A stretch of DNA of 64,000 nucleotides from Sandaracinaceae bacterium (GTDB lineage: Bacteria > Myxococcota_A > Polyangia > Polyangiales > Houyiibacteriaceae), in the NCBI GenBank assembly GCA_016706685.1, contig JADJJE010000012.1:1-64000 (forward strand), given 5' to 3'. A program made the position numbers and the translations under genes. Under the pieces are notes generated by a model. It did no database searches, had not been told where the DNA came from, and was given only the letters and a program-made list of their open reading frames with translations. This document shows, in pieces, positions 1-8,885 of this stretch (its first letter is position 1; each line of letters opens with the position of its first letter).

Positions 1-1
1 G

Positions 2-1273
2 CTGCGGCCCATCACGCTGCCGGACACCGACGTTCAGGCCATCGACCTCACGGTGGGCGGCGACACGCTGCACATCGAAGACGCAGACGGCGAGTGGACC
101 TACCGCCTGACCCGTGGTGGGGCCGCGCCCGTGACCGGCGAGGTGGACCCCGACGCCTTCAGCGAGTGGCTCACCTCCATCCGCGCGCTCGAGACCATCG
201 ACGCGGAGGTCATCGACGACGCCGAGCTCGGCCGCCGAGGCTTGCGCGCCCCACGTGCCACGCTGGTCATGCACGGCCGCGGGTCGGCCCCCGACCACAC
301 GCTCAGCATGGGTGGCAGCGACATGCGCGGCGTGTTCGTGCGCCGCGACGAGGAGCTGGTCTCGCTGGTGGTTCCCACCGAGGTGGAGCAGCGGCTGAGC
401 GTGACCATCGTGCACTTCCTCCCGCGGCGGCTCTTGCGCGAGCGGGCCGAGGGCATGGCGCAGCTGGTCACCACCGGGGAGACCGCCCAGACCCTGGAGC
501 GCGACGGCGACGGCGACTTCGAGCTGAGCGCGCCCATCCAGGCGGCGGCCGACGGTGCGGCCGCACGAGACCTGGCCCGGCGGCTGGCCACCCTCGAGGC
601 CGCGCGCTTCGTGGCCGAGACCGCTGCGCCCGAGCACGGCTTGAGCCCGCCCCGCATGACGGCGCGCTTCCGCTTCGAGGGGCCGCTGGCCGGCGACGCC
701 GAGGCGCCGGAAGAGGAAGACGACGGACACGGTCACGACCACGGCGACGAGCCCGAGGGGCCGAGCGCACCGCCGCGCGAGCATCGCCTGGTCATCGGGG
801 CGGCCACCGAGGGTGGGGCCTTCGCCCAGCTGGACGCGCGCCCCGAGGTGTTCGTGCTGCCCACCCCCGTGCTCGAGCTGCTGGAGAAGGCGCTGGTGTC
901 CACGGACCTGCTGCGCACCGGCCGCAGCGAGCTCACGGGCGTGAGCATCGAGCGCGACGGCGCCACCATCGACGTCACCCACGACGGCGCGTTCTTCATG
1001 GCGCGCGGCGAGCGCATCCCGGAGGAGCGCTTCGAGCCCGTGCTCATGTCGATCGAGCGCATGCGCGGGGAGAGCGCCCGCTATGGCGTGTCCTTCGACC
1101 CGGCGCTCAGCGTCACGGTCTCGCGCGAGGCCGACGCCGCGCCGCCCGTGCGCTACACGCTGCGCATCGGGCCGGCCGGGGCCACCCACACACCGGTGCA
1201 GCGCAGCGACTTGGCCGCCACGTTCTCGGTGCCCAACGACCAGGTGGCGCCGCTGCGGGACTTCACCCCGTAG
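2..1273 (+). CDS. DUF4340-type envelope protein, N-terminus missing (cut by window edge)
   Basis: The reading frame is open from base 2, so the protein begins upstream of the window; the GTG at 53 is only the first in-window start codon. The visible ~420 residues carry two copies of a beta-rich unit in which a Leu/Pro-rich segment is followed by a displayed-value strand pattern, as in DUF4340 proteins. The copies are joined by an acidic, His-rich linker around residues 217-236 of the GTG-based numbering. In related genomes DUF4340 genes follow ABC-transporter and GldG-like genes of gliding or export machinery, so such genes may lie just upstream; that is inference. It ends 12 bases from a convergent lipoprotein gene, and a small hairpin (GCTCAC at 1284-1289, GTGAGC at 1296-1301) lies at that junction. 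Confidence 0.6.
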   Translation: MRPITLPDTDVQAIDLTVGGDTLHIEDADGEWTYRLTRGGAAPVTGEVDPDAFSEWLTSIRALETIDAEVIDDAELGRRGLRAPRATLVMHGRGSAPDHTLSMGGSDMRGVFVRRDEELVSLVVPTEVEQRLSVTIVHFLPRRLLRERAEGMAQLVTTGETAQTLERDGDGDFELSAPIQAAADGAAARDLARRLATLEAARFVAETAAPEHGLSPPRMTARFRFEGPLAGDAEAPEEEDDGHGHDHGDEPEGPSAPPREHRLVIGAATEGGAFAQLDARPEVFVLPTPVLELLEKALVSTDLLRTGRSELTGVSIERDGATIDVTHDGAFFMARGERIPEERFEPVLMSIERMRGESARYGVSFDPALSVTVSREADAAPPVRYTLRIGPAGATHTPVQRSDLAATFSVPNDQVAPLRDFTP

Positions 1274-1285
1274 CCGCGCGCGAGC

Positions 1286-2065
1286 TCACCCGCTCGTGAG
1301 CAGCGTGTACGTGTCCGCGGCGTTCGGCAGCATGTCGCCGTTCATGTCGGTCCACTCGAGCACGAAGTAGGTGCGCGTCTCGAGCGGGAGCCCGGGCGCC
1401 AGCACGGTGCTGAAGTAGTGCGCCCCTGCGAGCGTGCCCTGGTAGATGTAGCCATGGGTCGCCACCACGGTGGCCTGCGAGGGGGGGTCGTGGACGATCT
1501 GCACCACCGCGTAGTCGTGTGAGCCGTTGATGTCTGCGATGGCTGCGTCCAGCAGCACGGCGCCCCCGCTCTGCAGGATGACCCGGTAGCGGCCGTTGCT
1601 GGTGTCCACACGAATGGGGGCGGAGGACATCATCAGATAGCCCATCACGTTCTGCACGATGGCGTCGCCGCCCAGCACGCCCAGGCTGCTCGCGCCGAAG
1701 AGCGGGGCGAACGTGGTGGGGTCCAGCAGGCCCGGCTCCGTCTGGTTCCGGGTCATGACCGTGGGGGTGGTCGCGCAGCCGTTGGCGACCGCCGTCGCCA
1801 TGGTGGCGCCTGCTTGGGCGTCGTTCCCGTCCCCGTCCAGGATCACGGTGATGCTGTCGAACGCGCAGCTGCTGGCCAGGCCGTTGGTGCCCGCGTCGCT
1901 GCCCACGTCGGCGGCGTCCGTTCCTTCGTCGGCGGAGGCCTGGTCGGTGAGGTCACCCTGGTCGCGCGGGCCTTGGTCGCCGAGCGCGACCTCCTCGAAC
2001 CCGATCCGCCCGCACGCAGTCCCGAGGAGCAGGAGCGCGCTCGCGAACAACCTGTGCAAACTCAT
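1286..2065 (-). CDS. Putative lipoprotein, function unknown
   Basis: 259 residues. A short N-terminal hydrophobic stretch ends in a lipobox (LGTAC, Cys18), predicting export and lipidation. An Asp-rich low-complexity linker follows (about residues 27-60), then a compact, probably beta-rich domain of about 190 residues with no family I recognise. The +2 residue after the lipid Cys is Gly, which does not suggest inner-membrane retention by the E. coli Asp+2 rule, so an outer-membrane location is possible. It lies between a convergent DUF4340 gene and a divergent Ser/Thr kinase gene whose start is 57 bases away; the two divergent genes probably share a promoter region. Confidence 0.6.
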   Translation of the reverse strand: MSLHRLFASALLLLGTACGRIGFEEVALGDQGPRDQGDLTDQASADEGTDAADVGSDAGTNGLASSCAFDSITVILDGDGNDAQAGATMATAVANGCATTPTVMTRNQTEPGLLDPTTFAPLFGASSLGVLGGDAIVQNVMGYLMMSSAPIRVDTSNGRYRVILQSGGAVLLDAAIADINGSHDYAVVQIVHDPPSQATVVATHGYIYQGTLAGAHYFSTVLAPGLPLETRTYFVLEWTDMNGDMLPNAADTYTLLTSG

Positions 2066-2121
2066 GCCGGTAGGGTGCCCGATCCGCTCCCCTTCGCGCT
2101 AGACAACGGACGTCAAAGCTG

Positions 2122-3795
2122 GTGCAATCCGCGTCAGTGCGCGCTGAAGACTGGCTCGGAAAGCTCCTGTTGGGTCGATATCGCCCCGTGCAGGTCCTGG
2201 CTCAGGGCGGGCAGGGGGTGGTGTACCTGGCGCGGGCCGAAGGCGGCGTGGACGCGTTCGTTCGGCCCGTGGTGGTCAAGCGCATCCTCCCCGACGAGGT
2301 GGAGAACCAGAACAACACCCGGCTCTTCCTGCGGGAAGCCAAGCTGCTCTCGGAGATGGACCACCCCAGCATCCTCGACATCATCGACCTCGATGAAGTG
2401 GAGGGTCAGTACATCATGGTCCTAGAGTACGTGCGGGGCGGCCACATCGGCCGCTGGGCCACGTTCCTCCGGGACCAGCGCCGCTCGTTCTCGTGGGAGT
2501 TCGCCGCCTACGCGTGCGCGCAGATCGCCGACGCCCTGCACTACGTGCACACCCGGGTGGACGCCAGCGGGGCGCCGCTCGGCATCGTCCACCGCGACGT
2601 CACGCCCGCGAACATCCTGGTGGACGTGGAAGGCGCGGTGAAGCTGGCGGACTTCGGCATCGCCCGCCGGCAGGGCGACAAGACCGAGCAGATCAACGGG
2701 GCCGACGTGGTGCGCGGGAACTTCTCGTTCGTGGCCCCCGAGGTGTTCGTCGGGGCGGCGGCCAGCACGGCCTCCGACATCTACTCGCTGGGCATGGTCC
2801 TGCACTGGCTCGTGTCCGGGAAGCGGGCGCAGGCGGGCAAGACGCTCGAAGCCACGGTGTTCAACGCCATCTACCAGACGCCCGATCGGCTGGACAAAGA
2901 CTCTCTCGAGGTGCCCACGGGGCTCGCCGACGTGGTGGAGCAGGCCATCAAGAAGGAGCCGCTGCAGCGGGTACCCACTGCCGGCGAGTTTGCCGAACGG
3001 GTGCGCGCGGTGCTGCCGCCCGACACCGCCCGGCGCTTCGCTGCGGCGGCCCGCGCGGACCTCACCTCCGATGACTTCACCCCATCCGGCAAGGGTCTGT
3101 CGCTGGCGGAGCTGGACGCGCACTGGCGCAACTACGTGGCCCCGCCCCCCGAGCCCGTGCCCGCGGCGGCGCTGCCCGCGGCGGCCGCTCCGCGCAGCTC
3201 CGCGCTCCGCTGGGTGTTGGCTGGCACGGGCGTGGCGCTCGTGGCCGTCACGGCTGGCCTGCTGTGGTGGCGGTTGAGCACCCCCGCTCCGGCCGAAGAG
3301 AGCCAGTTCATCCTCGTGCGCGGCGACGTCTCGCAGATCGGGGCCCCCATCGAGGAGGCTGCGCCCCCGGTGCCGCCCGTCGGCAGTCCTGCCACGGTGA
3401 CCGGTGCAGAGGACACGCCCCCGCTGCCCACGGACGAGCCCGCCGCCAACCCGGAGTCCAGCGGGTCATCGGGTGCGGCGCCTCGCGACCCGGCCCGCAC
3501 CGCCGAGGTGTCGGCGGCCACGCTCACCGGTGCGTTCTCCCGCCGCCGTGGGGCCATCCGCGAGTGCGCCAACCGGCACTCGGAGATCGACCACCTCCAG
3601 GTCACGCTGCGCTTCGACGTGGACGCGTCCGGCGCCGTGAGGAGCGTGGACCTGGCGCCGGCGTCCACGGCCTCCACCCCGCTGGGCAGCTGCCTGCTCG
3701 GCGTCGCGCGCGGCACGCGGTTTGGTGAGCTGCCGCGCCCCATGAGCTTCAGCATCCCTGTCGCGGTGCGCCGTGGCGCGAGCGACGCGCCGTAG
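2122..3795 (+). CDS. Membrane-anchored Ser/Thr protein kinase with AgmX/PglI-like C-terminal domain
   Basis: 557 residues from a GTG start. The cytoplasmic kinase domain occupies about residues 20-300: glycine-rich loop GGQGVV (29-34), VVKR lysine (K53), helix-C glutamate (E72), catalytic loop HRDVTPAN (157-164) and DFG (178-180 region). The usual Lys two residues after the catalytic Asp is Thr, a substitution common in myxobacterial kinases, so activity is still expected. A Pro/Ala-rich linker leads to one transmembrane helix (about 363-385). The C-terminal ~95 residues form the AgmX/PglI, TonB-like C-terminal fold, presumably periplasmic and able to sense or bind envelope partners. The substrate is unknown. 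A second kinase of the same architecture lies at 48396-50153. Confidence 0.9.
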   Translation: MQSASVRAEDWLGKLLLGRYRPVQVLAQGGQGVVYLARAEGGVDAFVRPVVVKRILPDEVENQNNTRLFLREAKLLSEMDHPSILDIIDLDEVEGQYIMVLEYVRGGHIGRWATFLRDQRRSFSWEFAAYACAQIADALHYVHTRVDASGAPLGIVHRDVTPANILVDVEGAVKLADFGIARRQGDKTEQINGADVVRGNFSFVAPEVFVGAAASTASDIYSLGMVLHWLVSGKRAQAGKTLEATVFNAIYQTPDRLDKDSLEVPTGLADVVEQAIKKEPLQRVPTAGEFAERVRAVLPPDTARRFAAAARADLTSDDFTPSGKGLSLAELDAHWRNYVAPPPEPVPAAALPAAAAPRSSALRWVLAGTGVALVAVTAGLLWWRLSTPAPAEESQFILVRGDVSQIGAPIEEAAPPVPPVGSPATVTGAEDTPPLPTDEPAANPESSGSSGAAPRDPARTAEVSAATLTGAFSRRRGAIRECANRHSEIDHLQVTLRFDVDASGAVRSVDLAPASTASTPLGSCLLGVARGTRFGELPRPMSFSIPVAVRRGASDAP

Positions 3796-3806
3796 CCCGA
3801 GCCTCG

Positions 3807-5261
3807 TCAGCCGCCGGACGCGCGCCGCACGAAGTAGTGCACGCCCTGCGACGAGGTCGTGATGCGCACCGCGAGCCCGCCGCTGTCGGCCGTGCCCGTC
3901 CCGACGAAGGCGCCGCGGCCGTCGACCGCGAGCTCCTGGGCGCCCACGGCCACACGCGAGCCGGGCTGGGCCGTGCCCGACACCGACACGCTGGCACCCG
4001 CGCCGAAGCTGCCGTCGGCGGGGCTGGCCACGAACGCGGTGGGCGTGGCGGTGTCGTAGCGCAGCAGCACCCGCGTGACGGGCGAGGTCCTTCCGCCCGC
4101 CTCGAACTGGAACGTCATCTCACCCTCGCGCAGCGCCGAGCGCGGCAGGCTGGCCGTGGCGCGGTTGCTGGTGATGCGCGACCGCCCGCGTGTCCCCGTG
4201 AGGCGCACGGTGTACTGCTCGGCCGCTGGCGCGTTGGGCCAGCGCAGCGCGAGCGTGGGCAGCGCGCCTTCGTACAAGAACGTGTAGCGCCGGCCGTCGG
4301 CGTCCACGCTGTGGCGCTGAGACACCGTGTTCAGGCGCTGGCGGCCCGAGTCGTTGGTGACCGTGAAGCGCCCCTCCGCGCTCGGCTGGCCTTGGCACAG
4401 CACCTCGTAGCGGTGCCGCCCGCGCGCCAAGCGCACGCCGATGGTGCCTTCACCCGCGTAGACCACGGTGCCGGCGCTGCCCTCCACGCGCACTTCGCCG
4501 CCCGGGCATCCGGTGCGGATTCCCACCACGGCCGGGGGAGACGGATGGTGGATCACGCCCCCCGCGCCTCCGCCGACGGTGAACTCCACCGGGCTCACGC
4601 TGGCCAGGCGCGGCCCATCGGCCACGGCCCCCGAGGCCAGGGTGGCAGCGTCAGCGGCTTCCCCACCTTCCGTTGCAGCGGCTGCGCGCTGCGCTCGAGC
4701 GGCCTCGGCGCGTGCCGCCGCGGCGTTGTTGGCTGTGGGCGGCGGCTCCCCACGGGTCTCGCCCGCACCGAGAGACGTACCGTCCTCCAGCTGGGCGAGC
4801 CCGAACAGCACCTCGAGGTGGGTCCCGTCTTCGCCGCGGGTGGCCCGCACGCGCCCGCCCTGCGCCACGCGCACCGCGCCGAACTCGGTGATGATGTCGA
4901 GCGCCTCGCCCGCCTCCACCTCGATCTCGCCGCCACCCAGCTCGAGCGTGGGCGTCTCGTCGGGCTGCCCTCCGAAGCGCACGAGCGCGCCCGCGCCCAT
5001 GCGCAGGCCGCCGCCGCCCCGCAGCCGGAGCTGAGCGCTGCCGTTGGCGCCGGTGCGCACCGCTTCACCGAGCGCGATACCCGCGTCCAGTGGCGCCGGC
5101 TGCCACGTTTCGATGGCGCCCACGCGGTCGCGCTCGACCACGCCAGCGGCCGTCGCCACCACGGCGACCGGCTCGCCCGAGCAGCCGTGGCTGCAACCCG
5201 CGAGCCCGGCGGACGTCAGGAGGATGGCGAGGAGTGGGAGACGAATGGGGAGACGGTTCAC
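3807..5261 (-). CDS. FecR-domain lipoprotein
   Basis: 484 residues, GTG start chosen because it overlaps the upstream gene's stop in a GTGA and opens a lipoprotein signal (lipobox LAGC, Cys23). Residues ~55-150 show the FecR pattern: alternating beta strands including VRTGANGSAQLRL and a following acidic segment. An Ala-rich linker precedes two Ig-like beta domains in the C-terminal half. In myxobacteria such FecR proteins are usually not iron-sensing anti-sigma partners but envelope proteins, and no sigma/FecI gene is present here. It is translationally coupled to the upstream beta-barrel gene, so the two products probably act together at the outer membrane; partner and ligand are unknown. 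Confidence 0.8.
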   Translation of the reverse strand: MNRLPIRLPLLAILLTSAGLAGCSHGCSGEPVAVVATAAGVVERDRVGAIETWQPAPLDAGIALGEAVRTGANGSAQLRLRGGGGLRMGAGALVRFGGQPDETPTLELGGGEIEVEAGEALDIITEFGAVRVAQGGRVRATRGEDGTHLEVLFGLAQLEDGTSLGAGETRGEPPPTANNAAAARAEAARAQRAAAATEGGEAADAATLASGAVADGPRLASVSPVEFTVGGGAGGVIHHPSPPAVVGIRTGCPGGEVRVEGSAGTVVYAGEGTIGVRLARGRHRYEVLCQGQPSAEGRFTVTNDSGRQRLNTVSQRHSVDADGRRYTFLYEGALPTLALRWPNAPAAEQYTVRLTGTRGRSRITSNRATASLPRSALREGEMTFQFEAGGRTSPVTRVLLRYDTATPTAFVASPADGSFGAGASVSVSGTAQPGSRVAVGAQELAVDGRGAFVGTGTADSGGLAVRITTSSQGVHYFVRRASGG

Positions 5262-6736
5262 AGCGGCCGCAGGTGGACTTCGATGACCACCACGCCCCTT
5301 TCTTCTACGTCTACGTGGCGGTCTTGGGGGAGATAGCCAGGCGCTTCGATGTGCAGCACGTGACTGCCCGGCGCCACGGTGATGGCGAAGTGACCGCTGT
5401 CGTCCGCCGTGAACGCCTGCCCCGTGCTCTCGAGCACGATGCTCGCCGCCACGGGGGCGCTTCGCAGGCCGTGGACGCTGCCACGAATCTCGCCATCGGG
5501 GAGGGCTGTCGAGAGAGCAATCGAGTCCAGCTCGCCACGCACGTCGGCGCCGATCTCCGTGCGCGATGGCGCCCGCCCCTCGGCTTCGATGACCAGGGTG
5601 AGCGGCCCCGGGGGGAGGTTGCCGAGCTCGTACACGCCCTCTTCGTTCGTGGCCGTTTCGGCGACCTGCTGCCCCTGTGACAGCACCGTCACGCGGGCTG
5701 GCAGCGGCGCACCCGACTCCTCGGCCACCCGCCCACGCAGCGTGCGGCTGGGCGCAACTTCGGCGGTTGCCTCCGCCTCCGCGTCCGCTTCGTCTTCGGA
5801 CGCTTCGTCGTCTGCATCACCGGAGGTCCGCAGCGCCCCGAGGTCGGCAGCCAGCACCAGGCCGACCGTGACGCGAGGCTCCACGCGGTAGGGCGCGGCC
5901 GCCTGGATCCGTGGATACGAACCCAGGTGCACGCTGGCCTCCATGCCCAGGTGGTAGCGCGCTGCCACCGTGAGCATGGCGCCCAGCGTGGCCGCGGCCC
6001 GGCTCGCGGCAAACGACAGGCCGTCGCGCCGCACCAGCGCGTCGAGCGACACGTCGGCGTAGAGGTCCACGGGACCCGCGCGCCCGGTGATGCCCAGCCC
6101 GACCAGCACCGCGTCCGCGGCCGTGACCCCGAGGGACACCTGATCGCCCGGCGTGTACGTGCGCCCATCGGGGACCGTGCGTGCGCTCCTGTCGTGCAGG
6201 TACCCCACGCGCAGCGCCAGCGTCACGCTGCTCAGGTTCAGCTGGCTGTACAGCGTGGCCGTGGGCGACAGCGCCTCGAACACGATGCCGGGGCTGTCAC
6301 CGCCGGGCGCCCACAGCTCCACCCCGAGGCCCAGGCGGAAGACACCCGCGTGCGCCAGCCGCAGCAGGGCGAACATGCCGGGGTCGCCCACGATGGAGTC
6401 GTCCTGCCCCGACCCGCCGCTGTGCGTGTCCCGGCGTCCGCTCATGTACACGCCGAAGGACAACGCCTGCGCGGGGTGCAGGGCCAGGGCCAAGCGCCCG
6501 CCCAGCCGGTGATGACGGTCGCCGTCTCGCAACACGCTCCCCGTGAACCCGTACTGCCCCGAGACCGCCAAGCTGGCCACGCTCGCAGGACGGTCCAACA
6601 GGACCATGCGCCGCGCGCCCGGGAGCGCCGTGTCGGAAGAGAGCGGCTGCGCAGCCGCCACCGCGTACGACGTGGCCAGCATGCACAGGGTGATGGCCAC
6701 CAAGGCGAGCGTACGGGGGAGGGGGTTTCGAACCAT
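5258..6736 (-). CDS. Outer-membrane beta-barrel-like protein with two carboxypeptidase-regulatory-like domains
   Basis: 492 residues from the ATG at 6736; an upstream in-frame start at 6784 would put 16 extra residues before a clean signal peptide (RNPLPRT then a hydrophobic core ending AAA), so the internal ATG is preferred. After the signal peptide come ~280 residues of alternating amphipathic strands typical of a barrel, an acidic Glu/Ala/Asp linker, and two Ig-like CarboxypepD_reg domains of about 75 residues each, with the usual GxYxxxxLPPG and GxFxxxVxPGxH patterns. Order barrel-then-Ig is unusual because regulatory-like domains more often precede a barrel. Its stop overlaps the FecR gene start by 4 bases (GTGA), so they form an operon. 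Confidence 0.7.
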   Translation of the reverse strand: MVRNPLPRTLALVAITLCMLATSYAVAAAQPLSSDTALPGARRMVLLDRPASVASLAVSGQYGFTGSVLRDGDRHHRLGGRLALALHPAQALSFGVYMSGRRDTHSGGSGQDDSIVGDPGMFALLRLAHAGVFRLGLGVELWAPGGDSPGIVFEALSPTATLYSQLNLSSVTLALRVGYLHDRSARTVPDGRTYTPGDQVSLGVTAADAVLVGLGITGRAGPVDLYADVSLDALVRRDGLSFAASRAAATLGAMLTVAARYHLGMEASVHLGSYPRIQAAAPYRVEPRVTVGLVLAADLGALRTSGDADDEASEDEADAEAEATAEVAPSRTLRGRVAEESGAPLPARVTVLSQGQQVAETATNEEGVYELGNLPPGPLTLVIEAEGRAPSRTEIGADVRGELDSIALSTALPDGEIRGSVHGLRSAPVAASIVLESTGQAFTADDSGHFAITVAPGSHVLHIEAPGYLPQDRHVDVEERGVVVIEVHLRPL

Positions 6737-6895
6737 GCGAGGGACCACCCTTGGGGGTAGGAGTTCGAGCCCCGTAGTTAGCATGAAACGGCTAGAAAAT
6801 GAGCGAAATGTGGAGCAATTCTCGCTGACTTCGTGACAGTGACTCGACGGAGTCGGTTCCGCCGAAGCTGTCCGCTCGAGTGTGTCGGAGGGGGC

Positions 6896-8827
6896 TCAGG
6901 GGGCGCCGAGCAACCGGCCCAGCGTCTCGAGCAATGCGGGATCGGCGCGCGGTGTCCGAAGCTCTGCGGTGCGCGCATCCCCCGCGCGGCGCACGCGCAC
7001 GCTCGGCTCACTCCCGCTGAAGTAGCTCCGGCCCGACGTGTCGTGCGCGAACGGGAACGCCGTCGCGGCGTCGTTCGTGCCTTCGGCCGGCGGCGTGATG
7101 ACGGACCGCAAGACGACCCTGTCGGTGCCCGTCGCGTCACGCAGCTCCACCGCGGAATCGTGGAACAGCGCGAACGCGGACCCCGTGCCCACGTGGATGT
7201 AGTTGCCACCCACCGGTGCACACGGGCCCAGCGCGATGGGCTGCAAGGTGTGCCTGTCCAACACCGCATCGACGCCATCCGGGCAGCCGACATCGAACGA
7301 GGTCATCACGCGGTAATTCGCCGCGGAGTCCACAGGCTGTGGCGGCGCCATCGGCTCACGCGGGTCGAAGAGGCGGTACTCGCCGCCGTAGCGCTCTCCG
7401 CTGGGTCGGTACACGAAGGCGCTCCGCTCGCCGTTGGTCCCCACGAGCGTGGCCACCGCGGGCAGGCGATGGCGCACACGCTGACCACTCGCCGTGGCGA
7501 CCACCACCATGCCGTCCACGGTCTCCAGCGCCACGAACGCGGCATCGCTCGTGAACACGGCGCGATGCTCGTCCGGGTCGGCCGTGAAGTCGCGCAGCGC
7601 TCCGGCGCGAGCGATGACGCGGAACGACGGCAGCTCCACCAGCAGCGTCTCCGCCGTGCCGTTCGGCCGCGTGCTCGCTACCACGGCCAGCCGGGCGTCG
7701 TCATCCAAGGCGGCGGGCACAGCGCCATCGCCCAGCGCCCGGTCTTCGGCCACATCACACAGCGCGCGCGGAGCGATGAGGATAGCCCGGCCGGCCACCT
7801 CCACGCCGCGTGTGGCGCCTGCCCCGCAGCGAAGCACGCGCGCCCCGGCGGCCGTCCACTCGATGGCCGACGCGTCGGTCGTGATCACCAGCGACCGTCG
7901 CGCGGTGAACGACACCACCTTCACGACCGCGCGCTCCGAGGCGCCCGTCGCGGGGGCGCCGTTGGCTTGCTCCACGACTGTCTCGCCGCGTTGCGGAACG
8001 AGGATTGCGGCCGGCTCGGTCACCAGCGTGGAGCCCTCGGCCGCCGGGTTGGGCACGCTCCCAGGCTCCAGCTCCGCCACTCGACACGTGGCCGAGTCGA
8101 TGGCGAAGGTGCGGTCTTCGCCGGCGATGACCACCGCGTCGCCGCTGCGCGAGACGAAACCCCGCGGCCGATTCCACGGCAGCCGGAGGCTCAGAGCTTC
8201 GGATTGGCAGCGCACGCGCCCGTCCACTTCGTAGACCGTGACCCGGTAGGCCGTGTCGTCCGCTTCGTAGTCGCGGGCGAGCACGAACACCTGCTGAATG
8301 GCCGGATCTGTGTCCATCCAGGACGCGGAGAGGCGCTCGTTTCGCGGCACGAAGTTGATGGTCTCTCCGCTCGGAAGGTCGATCAGCACCAACGCCGACT
8401 GGCCACTCCCGTCGGTCGTGCCCGCGACCGCACGCAGCCCATCGGGGGCAATCGCCAGCAGGTCCACGTCCCCTTGGCCCCGCCGGCCGCCCACCTGCAC
8501 CACCATGCGCGGTGCATGTGTCGCGAGGTCGTAGAACGAGACCACGCCGTCATCCGAACGCGCCAGCGCGTACCGTCCGGTGGCGTCGCGCACTACGCGC
8601 CGAATGGGACCGCCGTGCGCCACCACGGGAAGCCAAGCCTCCGTGGTGCTCACGCGCGGCGTAGTCGCCTCGGGCTCCGCGCTCGGGGCCACGACGGGCG
8701 CGCCCTCGGAGCCGCTGCTCTCCGGCGCGGTCGCGGCCGCTGTGGAGGTGGTGGTTGGCTCGCTCGGCCCGCCGCACGCGGATGCGAAGAGCAGGAAGAG
8801 AGGGATGGTCAGGCGCTGCGTCGGCAT
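6896..8827 (-). CDS. Large putative lipoprotein with WD/propeller-like repeats
   Basis: 643 residues. The signal sequence ends in a lipobox (FASAC, Cys18) and is followed by a Ser/Thr/Ala/Pro-rich linker to about residue 65. The rest contains repeated short blocks of the type 'residue-ALARSDDGVVSFYDL', reminiscent of beta-propeller (WD40/YVTN-like) blades, although I cannot count blades reliably. No catalytic motif is evident, so a binding or scaffolding role at the envelope is the cautious reading. It is followed downstream by a co-directional gap of 159 bases that includes an AT-richer patch (about 6770-6830), which probably holds the promoter of the barrel/FecR operon. Confidence 0.65.
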   Translation of the reverse strand: MPTQRLTIPLFLLFASACGGPSEPTTTSTAAATAPESSGSEGAPVVAPSAEPEATTPRVSTTEAWLPVVAHGGPIRRVVRDATGRYALARSDDGVVSFYDLATHAPRMVVQVGGRRGQGDVDLLAIAPDGLRAVAGTTDGSGQSALVLIDLPSGETINFVPRNERLSASWMDTDPAIQQVFVLARDYEADDTAYRVTVYEVDGRVRCQSEALSLRLPWNRPRGFVSRSGDAVVIAGEDRTFAIDSATCRVAELEPGSVPNPAAEGSTLVTEPAAILVPQRGETVVEQANGAPATGASERAVVKVVSFTARRSLVITTDASAIEWTAAGARVLRCGAGATRGVEVAGRAILIAPRALCDVAEDRALGDGAVPAALDDDARLAVVASTRPNGTAETLLVELPSFRVIARAGALRDFTADPDEHRAVFTSDAAFVALETVDGMVVVATASGQRVRHRLPAVATLVGTNGERSAFVYRPSGERYGGEYRLFDPREPMAPPQPVDSAANYRVMTSFDVGCPDGVDAVLDRHTLQPIALGPCAPVGGNYIHVGTGSAFALFHDSAVELRDATGTDRVVLRSVITPPAEGTNDAATAFPFAHDTSGRSYFSGSEPSVRVRRAGDARTAELRTPRADPALLETLGRLLGAP

Positions 8828-8885
8828 CAGAGGCCCAGAGCATCGCGCGGACGCGCGCCCGCGCCTACGGGCAAATCGCAGCGCC

